In this document: in pieces, positions 15,536-22,490 of the stretch
Layout of the letters: each line of letters opens with the position of its first letter
How positions within the stretch are numbered: the first letter of the stretch is position 1
Source: Lachnospiraceae bacterium
Lineage (GTDB): Bacteria > Bacillota > Clostridia > Lachnospirales > Lachnospiraceae
Length of the DNA stretch: 55,291 nt
Direction: 5' to 3'
Assembly (NCBI GenBank): GCA_017453065.1
Contig: JAFTKW010000022.1
Location: 1 to 55,291, forward strand
Notes under the pieces: model-generated
What the model was told of the DNA's origin: nothing
What the model saw: the letters and a program-made list of their open reading frames with translations, nothing else
Database searches by the model: none
Made by a program: the position numbers and the translations under genes

Positions 15536-15953
15536 GTTTGGCGAGTGAAAAACTCCCGGTTAAAGTATTTTGAGCAAAGATACACACAATCTCCTTTCGT
15601 GTGTACTTTTACTTGACTGTGTATCACGCCACAGCGTTATGGCACCTGTGTCACATTAAAAAACGGAACATGGTATCCTCTGATACAAAAAATCATGTAT
15701 CAAACCTTCCAAATCGTGTATCACAATCTGCAAAATATGTATCATATCTTAATTTTTGTAAAAAATGCCGATTTACATCGTTTTTCGCCCATGCTATACC
15801 ATGGCTATGGTGGACGAAAAAGCGTGATACGTTTTTGATACTTTCCCCTGGAAAAAGGCTAAATAATAGGTAAAATACCCATGATATGAGTCAAAAAACG
15901 GCAAAAACCGTAACAATTAAGTTTCTAAATAAGCAAAATCAGACCGTGAGGGT
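15536..15953. other. Non-coding right end with integrase arm-type repeats
   Basis: No convincing gene is seen. TGTATCA starts at 15696, 15717 and 15738, exactly 21 bp apart, with another at 15620 and the reverse orientation TGATACA at 15681. A pair of TGATAC 11 bp apart (15825 and 15836) lies in the segment 15823-15843, which matches the left end. These are likely integrase and excisionase sites. Confidence 0.6.
15823..15843 (+). repeat. Right-end integrase arm-type site pair (candidate)
   Basis: This segment matches 1178-1198 at 17 of 21 positions and keeps the two TGATAC boxes 11 bp apart in the same orientation. It lies about 110 bp inside the right attachment repeat. Confidence 0.6.
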
Positions 15954-15999
15954 GGACGTACAGTAGGTTCAGGTCGTGTTGCTACAATCATCGAGTAAT
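15954..15999 (+). repeat. Right attachment-site repeat (displaced tuf 3' end)
   Basis: These 46 bp are identical to the end of tuf, including the stop codon, but have no start or upstream tuf sequence beyond the two-mismatch extension to 15945. This is presumably the original chromosomal tuf end, separated from its gene by the element. Confidence 0.93.
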
Positions 16000-16057
16000 G
16001 ATAACTAGCACATGCTAGACAATTGAATTGATTCTTTTAGAATAACATTCAAATAAT

Positions 16058-16088
16058 GAACAGCCCTCTGGTTTCCAGAGGGCTGTTC
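16058..16088 (+). terminator. Probable native tuf terminator, now orphaned
   Basis: GAACAGCCCTCTGG and CCAGAGGGCTGTTC form a perfect 14-bp stem with a TTT loop, followed by an imperfect T-rich stretch. It lies 59 bp after the displaced tuf stop, so it most likely ended the tuf transcript before the element inserted. Confidence 0.8.
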
Positions 16089-16208
16089 TATTATATCTAT
16101 TTATTATTTTATTTATTTCTTTTTATTTTCTTTTATCCATTTCGGATTAGTAATCCTTTTTATTTTTATGACTTATTCATGCGGCTAAAATTAATTTTGC
16201 GAAACCAC

Positions 16209-16237
16209 TTGACTAATTGCACGCGGTGTAGTTTACT
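16209..16237 (+). promoter_or_regulatory. Candidate promoter of the degV-like gene
   Basis: TTGACT (16209-16214), 17-bp spacer, TTTACT (16232-16237), 42 bp before the start codon. Confidence 0.5.
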
Positions 16238-16279
16238 TAAATAAGTAGTAATAAAAACTATATCAAGGGGTAAAGAAAA

Positions 16280-17113
16280 ATGTTACAAATAGTTACTGAC
16301 TCATCAACACTGTACACTGTAGAAGCAGGAAAAGAAAAGGGAGTTGAATCTATTCCTCTCTGTGTGAGCATTGGAGATATGGAAGGGAGAGACCTTCAGA
16401 TTGATATGGAGGACTTTTACGGAAGGATTCAAAAAGGCGAAGTTCCAACATCTTCTCAGCCACCCATCGGTGATGTGATTGATGTGTATGAGAAATATAA
16501 GGAAGATGAGATTATCAATATTTCTATGGCAGATGGCCTTTCTGGTACATACCAGACAGCGTGCAGCGCACGTGAAATGGTTGAGCACAAAGACAACATT
16601 ACTGTTTTTAATAGTATGACCCTGTGCGGTCCTCATCGCTATATGGTGGAAAGGGCACAGCAGATGAAACAGGAGGGAAAGGGCAAGAAGGAGATTCTAG
16701 AGTGGCTTGAAGAAGCAAAGAATAAGACAGAATCCTTCTTGATTCCTCAAGATTTTGGCTTCCTTAAAAGAGGTGGACGATTGGCACCAATGACTGCAAA
16801 TATTGGTTCGGTACTGAAATTGAAACCGATTATGACTTTAACAGAAGATTGCAGACAGTTAAAGATTTATGGTATTAAACGTACCATGAATGCTGCAGTT
16901 GGAACAATTATCGAACATTGGAAGAAGAAATGTTTGGATGCACGTCATATTTTGTATGTGGTTCATGCAAACGTTCCTGAAGAAGCAAAACAAGTTGCAG
17001 AACGTATAAAAGAAGCGTTTCCATCGCTGGAGATTGAAATACATCCACTGAGTCCAGTGTTTGCGACTCAGGGTGGCCCTGGATGTATCGCAGTGCAGTA
17101 TATTGAAAAATAG
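16280..17113 (+). CDS. DegV-family fatty-acid-binding protein
   Basis: This 277-aa protein has the DegV fold: N-terminal IVTDSST, then VPTSSQPPIGDV with the lipid-contacting TSSQP segment, INISMADGLSGTYQTA, and the C-terminal VFATQGGPGCIAVQY. DegV proteins bind fatty acids, and some act as FakB partners of the fatty-acid kinase FakA, feeding exogenous fatty acids into phospholipid synthesis. No fakA lies nearby. It starts at ATG 16280 behind AAGGGGTAAAG. It stands alone between the orphaned tuf terminator and its own terminator. Confidence 0.9.
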   Translation: MLQIVTDSSTLYTVEAGKEKGVESIPLCVSIGDMEGRDLQIDMEDFYGRIQKGEVPTSSQPPIGDVIDVYEKYKEDEIINISMADGLSGTYQTACSAREMVEHKDNITVFNSMTLCGPHRYMVERAQQMKQEGKGKKEILEWLEEAKNKTESFLIPQDFGFLKRGGRLAPMTANIGSVLKLKPIMTLTEDCRQLKIYGIKRTMNAAVGTIIEHWKKKCLDARHILYVVHANVPEEAKQVAERIKEAFPSLEIEIHPLSPVFATQGGPGCIAVQYIEK

Positions 17114-17144
17114 CGTAGCATACAGAAACAGGAAATAAATTTAG

Positions 17145-17183
17145 ATTCCCTCTAGGACGATATAATATAGTCCTAGAGGGAAT
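17145..17183. terminator. Terminator after the degV-like gene
   Basis: ATTCCCTCTAGGAC and GTCCTAGAGGGAAT form a perfect 14-bp stem with an 11-base AT-rich loop. It is followed by TTGGCTTT, so it has a weak U-run but strong pairing. Confidence 0.7.
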
Positions 17184-17247
17184 TTGGCTTTACATGATTT
17201 TGGGAATATGAACGCTGTATTTTCGAGAGGTAAATGCAACATATATA

Positions 17248-17276
17248 TTGGATTAAGTGTCGCCTTTTGATATAAT
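17248..17276 (+). promoter_or_regulatory. Promoter of tldD-tldE
   Basis: TTGGAT (17248-17253), 17-bp spacer, TATAAT (17271-17276), 45 bp before the chosen tldD start. Confidence 0.65.
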
Positions 17277-17321
17277 GAAACTTGCGTGAAAAGCAATACA
17301 AAAGGGAAAGGAATGATTAGT

Positions 17322-18725
17322 ATGGGTTTTTCAAAATATTTGGATTCCAAAAGAAGTGAAATAAAACAGCTTGTGGCGGAATTGGGTAAAAACTTTATGT
17401 ACGTGAGTGTCTTAGGGGTAGACACCAAGGCCACAGATTATCGTGTGGATTTAAATACCTCTAACATCAATCCGGGTTCTGACAAGGAATGTGGATTTGT
17501 GATTAAGCTGAGCAATGGAAGAGAGTTTTATGAATATTCACTGGATGATATTACAGGGGATATTTGCGCTTTGGCAGAGGAAATTGTTTCTTCACTGACT
17601 TTAAGCGAGACGCTTAAGGGCAAAGTGATTGATGAGGTGGTTTTGGCGGATGAGCCACTTAAGAAATCTTTTTCCAGACCAGGAGACTTTGAAGATTATT
17701 CCGACAAGCAGATTTTGGGTTTCTGCAAGGGGTATGTAGAATTGCTGAAGGGCAAATCAGAGCATATTTTAAATGCACTTACCTTTGTAACTAAAATCGA
17801 AGTATCACAGCTCTTTATATCCAAAGCACGCGAGCTAGATCAGAATTATTGCTGGGCAACCGCTATGTGTGCGTTGGTTTATCATGAAAATGACAAGACC
17901 ATACAGACCATGGATTATGCTGCAGATACTACACTTAAAGTGGTTATGGAGCAGCTACCAGCTGGGGCAGATGAATTGGTACATAAAGCGCACATGCTTA
18001 CTTTGGCAAAACCAATTGAGCCAGGCGTATATGATGTCATCACTGCGCCTTCCATTACAGGCTTGATTGCTCATGAGGCATTCGGCCACGGCGTAGAAAT
18101 GGACCAGTTTGTAAAGGATAGAGCATTGGCGAAACAGTTTGTAGGAGATTATGTGGCTTCACCAATCGTAAATATGAGAGACGGTGCGGCATCTACCCTA
18201 AGCGTAGCATCTTACTTTTTTGATGGCGACGGGGTGCTGGCAGGCGATACACAGATTATCAAGGATGGTATTTTGGTTACGGGTATTTCTGATTTGGCAT
18301 CTGCTAGTCAGCTTGGAACGAAACCAACTGGAAATGGTCGTAGACAGTCTACTCGAAGAAAAGCATATGCGAGAATGACCAATACTTTCTTTGAAAAAGG
18401 TACAGACAAATTAGAGGACATGATTGCTAGTATAGATCACGGCTATATGCTGTTTGAAACCAACAACGGTATGGAGGACCCTAAGAACTGGGCGATTCAG
18501 TGTGTGGCGGAATACGGCATTGAAATCGTGGACGGAAAGCTGACAGACAACTGGGTTTCACCAGTGGTGATGAGTGGCTATGTGCCAGATTTGCTAAAGT
18601 CTATTACAATGATTTCAGACGATTTTGAGATTATTGGTTTGGGACATTGCGGAAAGGGCTACAAGGAATGGGTTCGTGTCAGTGATGGCGGCCCAGCTTT
18701 GAAGGCAAGGGTGAAATTAGGATGA
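17322..18725 (+). CDS. tldD: TldD-type metalloprotease subunit
   Basis: This 467-aa protein is the catalytic subunit of the TldD/TldE heterodimer, a zinc metalloprotease that degrades unfolded peptides and matures some modified peptides. The HExxxH zinc motif (HEAFGH) is at about residue 252, followed by the conserved glycine-rich and C-terminal regions (GHCGKGYKEWVRVSDGGP). ATG 17322 is best placed relative to AAAGGA; the in-frame ATG 17313 lies too close to it. The stop overlaps the start of tldE by four bases (ATGA). No peptide precursor gene is seen next to the pair. Confidence 0.93.
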   Translation: MGFSKYLDSKRSEIKQLVAELGKNFMYVSVLGVDTKATDYRVDLNTSNINPGSDKECGFVIKLSNGREFYEYSLDDITGDICALAEEIVSSLTLSETLKGKVIDEVVLADEPLKKSFSRPGDFEDYSDKQILGFCKGYVELLKGKSEHILNALTFVTKIEVSQLFISKARELDQNYCWATAMCALVYHENDKTIQTMDYAADTTLKVVMEQLPAGADELVHKAHMLTLAKPIEPGVYDVITAPSITGLIAHEAFGHGVEMDQFVKDRALAKQFVGDYVASPIVNMRDGAASTLSVASYFFDGDGVLAGDTQIIKDGILVTGISDLASASQLGTKPTGNGRRQSTRRKAYARMTNTFFEKGTDKLEDMIASIDHGYMLFETNNGMEDPKNWAIQCVAEYGIEIVDGKLTDNWVSPVVMSGYVPDLLKSITMISDDFEIIGLGHCGKGYKEWVRVSDGGPALKARVKLG

Positions 18726-19996
18726 TAAAAGTTATAGAATTATTGAAGAGTAATAGTCGTGTAGACGATTACAAGATTAACCTGACGGAAAAGGAAAGCT
18801 ACGAGCTCTTTTTTGTGAAGGGCAAATTGGAAACGGTAAGAAGAACACATACTGTGGACAAACAGGTAACTGTATATGTAAATCATGGGGAGTTTAAGGG
18901 ACATTCCTCTTTCGTGGTTTACCCATCTACTACTGTGGAAGAAATAGAAGCGGAAATTGAGCAGTGTGTAGAAAAAGCCCTTCTTATTGACAATCAGAAT
19001 TATGAGTTGCCAGCAGGAGAAGAAGGACAGTTTCAGGTGGAAAGCAATTTCCAGGGCCGTTCCTTAAATGAGATTGCAAGTGTGATTACAGAGGCAGTAT
19101 TCAAAGCTCAGGGAGATGCGGATACTTCTCTAAACTCCGTAGAGGTGTTCGTAAATCAAATAAAGGGAACAGTAATCAATAGCAGAGGCATCCACAAGAC
19201 ACAGGTTAGATATGCTGCTATGGTGGAAGCGATTCCTACCTACAACGGTGAAAGTGAGTCAGTAGAACTTTATCAGCAGTACAATTTCAATGATTTAAAT
19301 GCAGAAACTATTACTGCTGAAATCGCTGGTAAACTTGTGGAAGTAAAGGCTAGATTTAAAGCAAAGAAGCCAGAGGAAGAACTTTCTGGAAAGGTTATTT
19401 TTAACAAGCAGGAACTTCGTGAACTGTTCTCCAGATTGACAGATGAATTGCACTATCAGACAGTGTATGGAAAGTCCAATGTGTTTAAGAAGGGCGATAT
19501 GATGCAGAAGGATAGAACAGGAGATCCTTTGTGCATTACTATGGCGGGAGAAGTGCCAAACAATATCGGCAGTGCCAAGTTTGATGGCGACGGTATGTCG
19601 CTTACAGATATTCAGATTGTAAAGGATGGTCAGGCGGTTGCTTACTATGGTGACAATCGTTTTGGACAGTATTTAGGGGAAACACCAACAGGTAATCTCG
19701 GCTGCACCATCGTGGAGGCTGGAAGTGCCTGCGCGAAGTGTCTCAGCCAAGCACCATATTTGGAGGTGGTTTCTATGTCTGGTTTGCAGGTAGACACCTT
19801 CAATGATTACATCGGAGGCGAGGTGCGTCTTGCATATTATAATGATGGTAAGGCCATTACTCCAGTAACAGGGATTTCGATCACTGGAAAACTCTCCGAA
19901 GTGCTTAGTGGCATGAGACTTTCTACAGAAACAGCAACGGACAATAGCTATGTGGGCCCGAAAAAGGCTATCTTGGAAGGAATGAAGATTTTCTAA
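18722..19996 (+). CDS. tldE: TldE/PmbA-like partner subunit
   Basis: This 424-aa protein is the non-catalytic partner of TldD and lacks the HExxxH motif, as expected for TldE/PmbA. Typical regions are GSAKFDGDGMSLTDIQIVKDG and GQYLGETPTGN. It is translationally coupled to tldD through the ATGA overlap and shares its promoter. It ends about 30 bp before the thrS promoter. Confidence 0.9.
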   Translation: MIKVIELLKSNSRVDDYKINLTEKESYELFFVKGKLETVRRTHTVDKQVTVYVNHGEFKGHSSFVVYPSTTVEEIEAEIEQCVEKALLIDNQNYELPAGEEGQFQVESNFQGRSLNEIASVITEAVFKAQGDADTSLNSVEVFVNQIKGTVINSRGIHKTQVRYAAMVEAIPTYNGESESVELYQQYNFNDLNAETITAEIAGKLVEVKARFKAKKPEEELSGKVIFNKQELRELFSRLTDELHYQTVYGKSNVFKKGDMMQKDRTGDPLCITMAGEVPNNIGSAKFDGDGMSLTDIQIVKDGQAVAYYGDNRFGQYLGETPTGNLGCTIVEAGSACAKCLSQAPYLEVVSMSGLQVDTFNDYIGGEVRLAYYNDGKAITPVTGISITGKLSEVLSGMRLSTETATDNSYVGPKKAILEGMKIF

Positions 19997-20028
19997 AGCG
20001 CGAGATACCCACATGGGAAATAAATACC

Positions 20029-20057
20029 TTGACAATTGACAATATGATAAATATAAT
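20029..20057 (+). promoter_or_regulatory. Promoter of the thrS T-box transcript
   Basis: A consensus promoter: TTGACA (20029-20034), 17-bp spacer, TATAAT (20052-20057). The T-box leader begins a few bases downstream. Confidence 0.85.
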
Positions 20058-20074
20058 CATCTCAATAACATAAG

Positions 20075-20321
20075 AAAAGCGACGACGGAAAAAAGTAGTT
20101 TAGTTGGAAGCATCCAGAGAGAATAGCATTTGGTGGAAGCTATTTATGTGGAAGGTAGACGAAAACCATTCCAGAGCTGTAACGCCGAAATTATGTAAGT
20201 GTTACCGTAAACCTGCGTTAAAGGGAAGGATTTGATGGAATCTGAAGTGAAAAGTTAAGGTGGAACCGTGCAAAATGCACCCTTAAGACTATATTAATAT
20301 GGTCTTATGGGTGCTTTTCTT
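20075..20321 (+). promoter_or_regulatory. Threonine T-box riboswitch controlling thrS
   Basis: This is a T-box leader that senses uncharged tRNA-Thr. The Stem I apical motif GGTGGAAGC, the specifier region GAAAACCATT with ACC (Thr) at 20165-20167 followed by CCAGAGCTG, and the T-box AGGTGGAACCGTGC (20258-20271) are all present. The terminator stem GCACCCTTAAGAC pairs with GGTCTTATGGGTGC, followed by TTTTCTT. Uncharged tRNA-Thr pairing to the specifier and T-box should favour the antiterminator and switch thrS on. Confidence 0.93.
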
Positions 20322-20335
20322 GTGTTATGTGTTAT

Positions 20336-20503
20336 GGCGACGAGGCGAGCGGTCCAACCGAAGGTTGGAAACGGATGAAGCATAAAGCCTTCTGGATGCT
20401 TGCATACGAAGAAGGCTTTGTGCGAAAAACGTGACAGGCGCTCGGCAAGGAGCATTCGCCGACCGCTAATCATCTCGATGTTTGCTACGCAAATATCGAG
20501 ATG
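20336..20503 (+). repeat. Intergenic repeat, copy A (diverged), in the thrS leader
   Basis: It begins GGCGACGAGGCGAGC, has ATTCGCCGACCGCT near the end, and closes with a terminal hairpin (ATCTCGAT ... ATCGAGAT). The same framework occurs at 38265-38390 and 39925-40050, but the middle is different and longer here. AGCGGTC and GACCGCT can pair over the whole repeat. It lies between the T-box terminator and thrS, so it is part of the thrS mRNA when readthrough occurs. Confidence 0.7.
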
Positions 20504-20544
20504 GACGTAACAGTTAGTTATGCATAAGAAAGGAGAAACAAATT

Positions 20545-22308
20545 ATGAAGGTTCTACGCAAAAATGGAGAAATTGTAGAAGTGAGTTTTGACGAGCAGGA
20601 GGGTAAGAAGGCATTCTGGCATACAAGCGCACACGTGCTGGCGCAGGCGGTAAAACGTTTGTACCCAGAGGTAAAATGTGCCATTGGGCCAGCCATTGAA
20701 AATGGTTTTTATTATGATTTTGAATTTCCATTCCAGTTTTCAGAAGACAACTTAAAAGAAGTGGAAGAGGAAATGAGAAAAATCGTGAAGGAATCTCTTT
20801 CTCTGCAGGTTTATGAGAAATCCAAAGAGGAAGCCATTGCCTATATGGAAAAGGCCGGAGAGGATTACAAACTTGAGTTGATTAGGGAATTGGATGAAGG
20901 ACAGCAAATCAGTTTTTACAGACAGGGAGATTACGAGGAATTTTGTGCTGGTCCACATATTTCTAATTCCTGCCAGATTAAAGCAATTAAACTGCTGTCA
21001 GTAGCAGGCGCTTATTGGCGAGGTGATGAAAAGAATCCGATGCTGACAAGAATCTATGGTATTTCATTTCCAAAGGTATCACAGCTTGAAGAGTATTTAA
21101 AGATGCTGGAAGAAGCCAAAGCAAGAGATCATAGAAAACTTGGTAAAGAATTGGGGTTGTTTATGCTGGTGCCAGAGGGCCCAGGTTTTCCTTTTTTTCT
21201 ACCTAAGGGACTAGTTCTTAAAAATATTCTGATTGATTATTGGAGACAGATTCACAAAAAGAATGGTTATAAGGAAATTGCAACACCAATCATGCTAGAC
21301 AAGACACTGTGGAAACAGTCTGGGCATTGGGACCACTATAGAGAGAACATGTATTTATCAGAAGTGGACGATGTGGAATATGCAATCAAACCTATGAACT
21401 GTCCAGGAGGAATGTTGGTTTACAAATCAGAAGCACATTCTTACAGAGACCTTCCACTTAGAGTGGGAGAACTTGGCATTGTACACAGAGCGGAAAAATC
21501 TGGAACGCTCCACGGACTGATGAGAGCAAGAGCATTTACACAGGATGATGCGCATATCTTCATGAGAGAAGATCAAGTGATGGATGAAATACAGGGTGTT
21601 ATGCGTCTGATTGATGAAGTCTATCACAAATTCGGATTTTCTTACGAGATTGAACTTTCTACAAGACCAGAGAATTCCATTGGCAGTGATGAAGATTGGG
21701 AACTGGCTACACAGGCACTTGAAAAAGCAGTACAAGGCATGGGCAAATCCTATGTAATCAATGAAGGAGATGGAGCTTTCTATGGCCCTAAACTAGATTT
21801 TCATCTGAAAGATTCTATAGGAAGAACATGGCAGTGTGGAACAATTCAGCTTGATTTCCAACTTCCACAGAGGTTTGACATCGATTACATCGGTGCAGAT
21901 GGTGAGAAGCATAGACCAATCATGCTTCATAGAGTGGTATTTGGATCTATTGAACGTTTCATTGGTATTTTGATCGAGCACTATGCGGGCAAGTTTCCGG
22001 CTTGGCTTGCTCCAGTACAGGTGAAAATCCTTGCCGTTTCCGATAAATATGTTGCGTATGCACAGGAAGTGGCAGCCAGATTGGAAGAGCGCGGAGTGCG
22101 TATTGAATTGGATGACAGAGATGAAAAGTTGGGATACAAGATTCGAGAGGCCAGAATGGATAAGGTTCCCTACATGATTGTTGTCGGAGAAAAGGAACAA
22201 AACAACAAATCTGTATCTGTAAGACAGAGAGATGCCAAGGAGGGCAACCAGGACTTGGGAGAGATGTGTATTGAACAACTGATAGAACTAGTAAAGAGTC
22301 ACGGGTAA
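20545..22308 (+). CDS. thrS: Threonyl-tRNA synthetase lacking most of the TGS domain
   Basis: This 587-aa enzyme charges tRNA-Thr. It starts about 20 residues before the editing domain (HTSAHVLAQAVKRLYP), so the usual 60-residue N-terminal TGS domain is nearly absent; typical bacterial ThrRS is near 640 aa. The catalytic core shows MNCPGGM, LHGLMRARAFTQDDAHIF and the motif 3 region MLHRVVFGSIERFIGILIEHY, followed by the anticodon-binding domain. AAAGGAGA precedes ATG 20545. It is controlled by the T-box leader upstream and ends inside its own terminator hairpin. Confidence 0.95.
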   Translation: MKVLRKNGEIVEVSFDEQEGKKAFWHTSAHVLAQAVKRLYPEVKCAIGPAIENGFYYDFEFPFQFSEDNLKEVEEEMRKIVKESLSLQVYEKSKEEAIAYMEKAGEDYKLELIRELDEGQQISFYRQGDYEEFCAGPHISNSCQIKAIKLLSVAGAYWRGDEKNPMLTRIYGISFPKVSQLEEYLKMLEEAKARDHRKLGKELGLFMLVPEGPGFPFFLPKGLVLKNILIDYWRQIHKKNGYKEIATPIMLDKTLWKQSGHWDHYRENMYLSEVDDVEYAIKPMNCPGGMLVYKSEAHSYRDLPLRVGELGIVHRAEKSGTLHGLMRARAFTQDDAHIFMREDQVMDEIQGVMRLIDEVYHKFGFSYEIELSTRPENSIGSDEDWELATQALEKAVQGMGKSYVINEGDGAFYGPKLDFHLKDSIGRTWQCGTIQLDFQLPQRFDIDYIGADGEKHRPIMLHRVVFGSIERFIGILIEHYAGKFPAWLAPVQVKILAVSDKYVAYAQEVAARLEERGVRIELDDRDEKLGYKIREARMDKVPYMIVVGEKEQNNKSVSVRQRDAKEGNQDLGEMCIEQLIELVKSHG

Positions 22309-22322
22309 CCGTGGCTCTTTTT
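22293..22322 (+). terminator. Terminator overlapping the thrS stop codon
   Basis: AAAGAGTCACGG and CCGTGGCTCTTT form a 12-bp stem (one G-U) around a GTAA loop, followed by T residues. The TAA stop of thrS lies in the loop, so the last codons of the gene double as the 5' arm. Confidence 0.85.
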
Positions 22323-22391
22323 CATGCATAATTCTATTGGCTTTATCCGCTTGAAATGGCGAATTTTGTATGCTTTTGGGACATCTGATGG

Positions 22392-22420
22392 TTTACACTA
22401 TGTTTTTGCCATGATACAAT
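22392..22420 (+). promoter_or_regulatory. Candidate promoter of the exopolysaccharide locus
   Basis: TTTACA (22392-22397), 17-bp spacer, TACAAT (22415-22420), 70 bp before the lipoprotein start and after the thrS terminator. Confidence 0.6.
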
Positions 22421-22490
22421 GAAAGGTGGATATTTGTGTATAAAACTATTGTTTTGTTCAAAATGTGTTGAACTTTGCTGAGGAAGAAAC

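Larger units (their letters stand above)
996..15999. mobile_element. Integrative mobilizable element inserted in the tuf 3' end
   Basis: The element is bounded by the 46-bp tuf repeats, about 14.96 kb from repeat start to repeat start. In order it carries a repressor, excisionase, tyrosine integrase, small ORF, repeat array, candidate oriT, MobV relaxase, a second repeat array and a four-gene cargo of restriction and other likely defence genes. No type IV secretion genes are present, so it should be mobilizable in trans and not self-transmissible. The cargo is much more AT-rich than the integration and mobilization genes, so the element is itself a mosaic. Confidence 0.9.

Noticed and set aside
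15601-15873. 90-codon open frame at the right end of the element
   Set aside because: It has no ribosome binding site, and the stretch is filled with TGTATCA/TGATAC repeats that better fit integrase sites.
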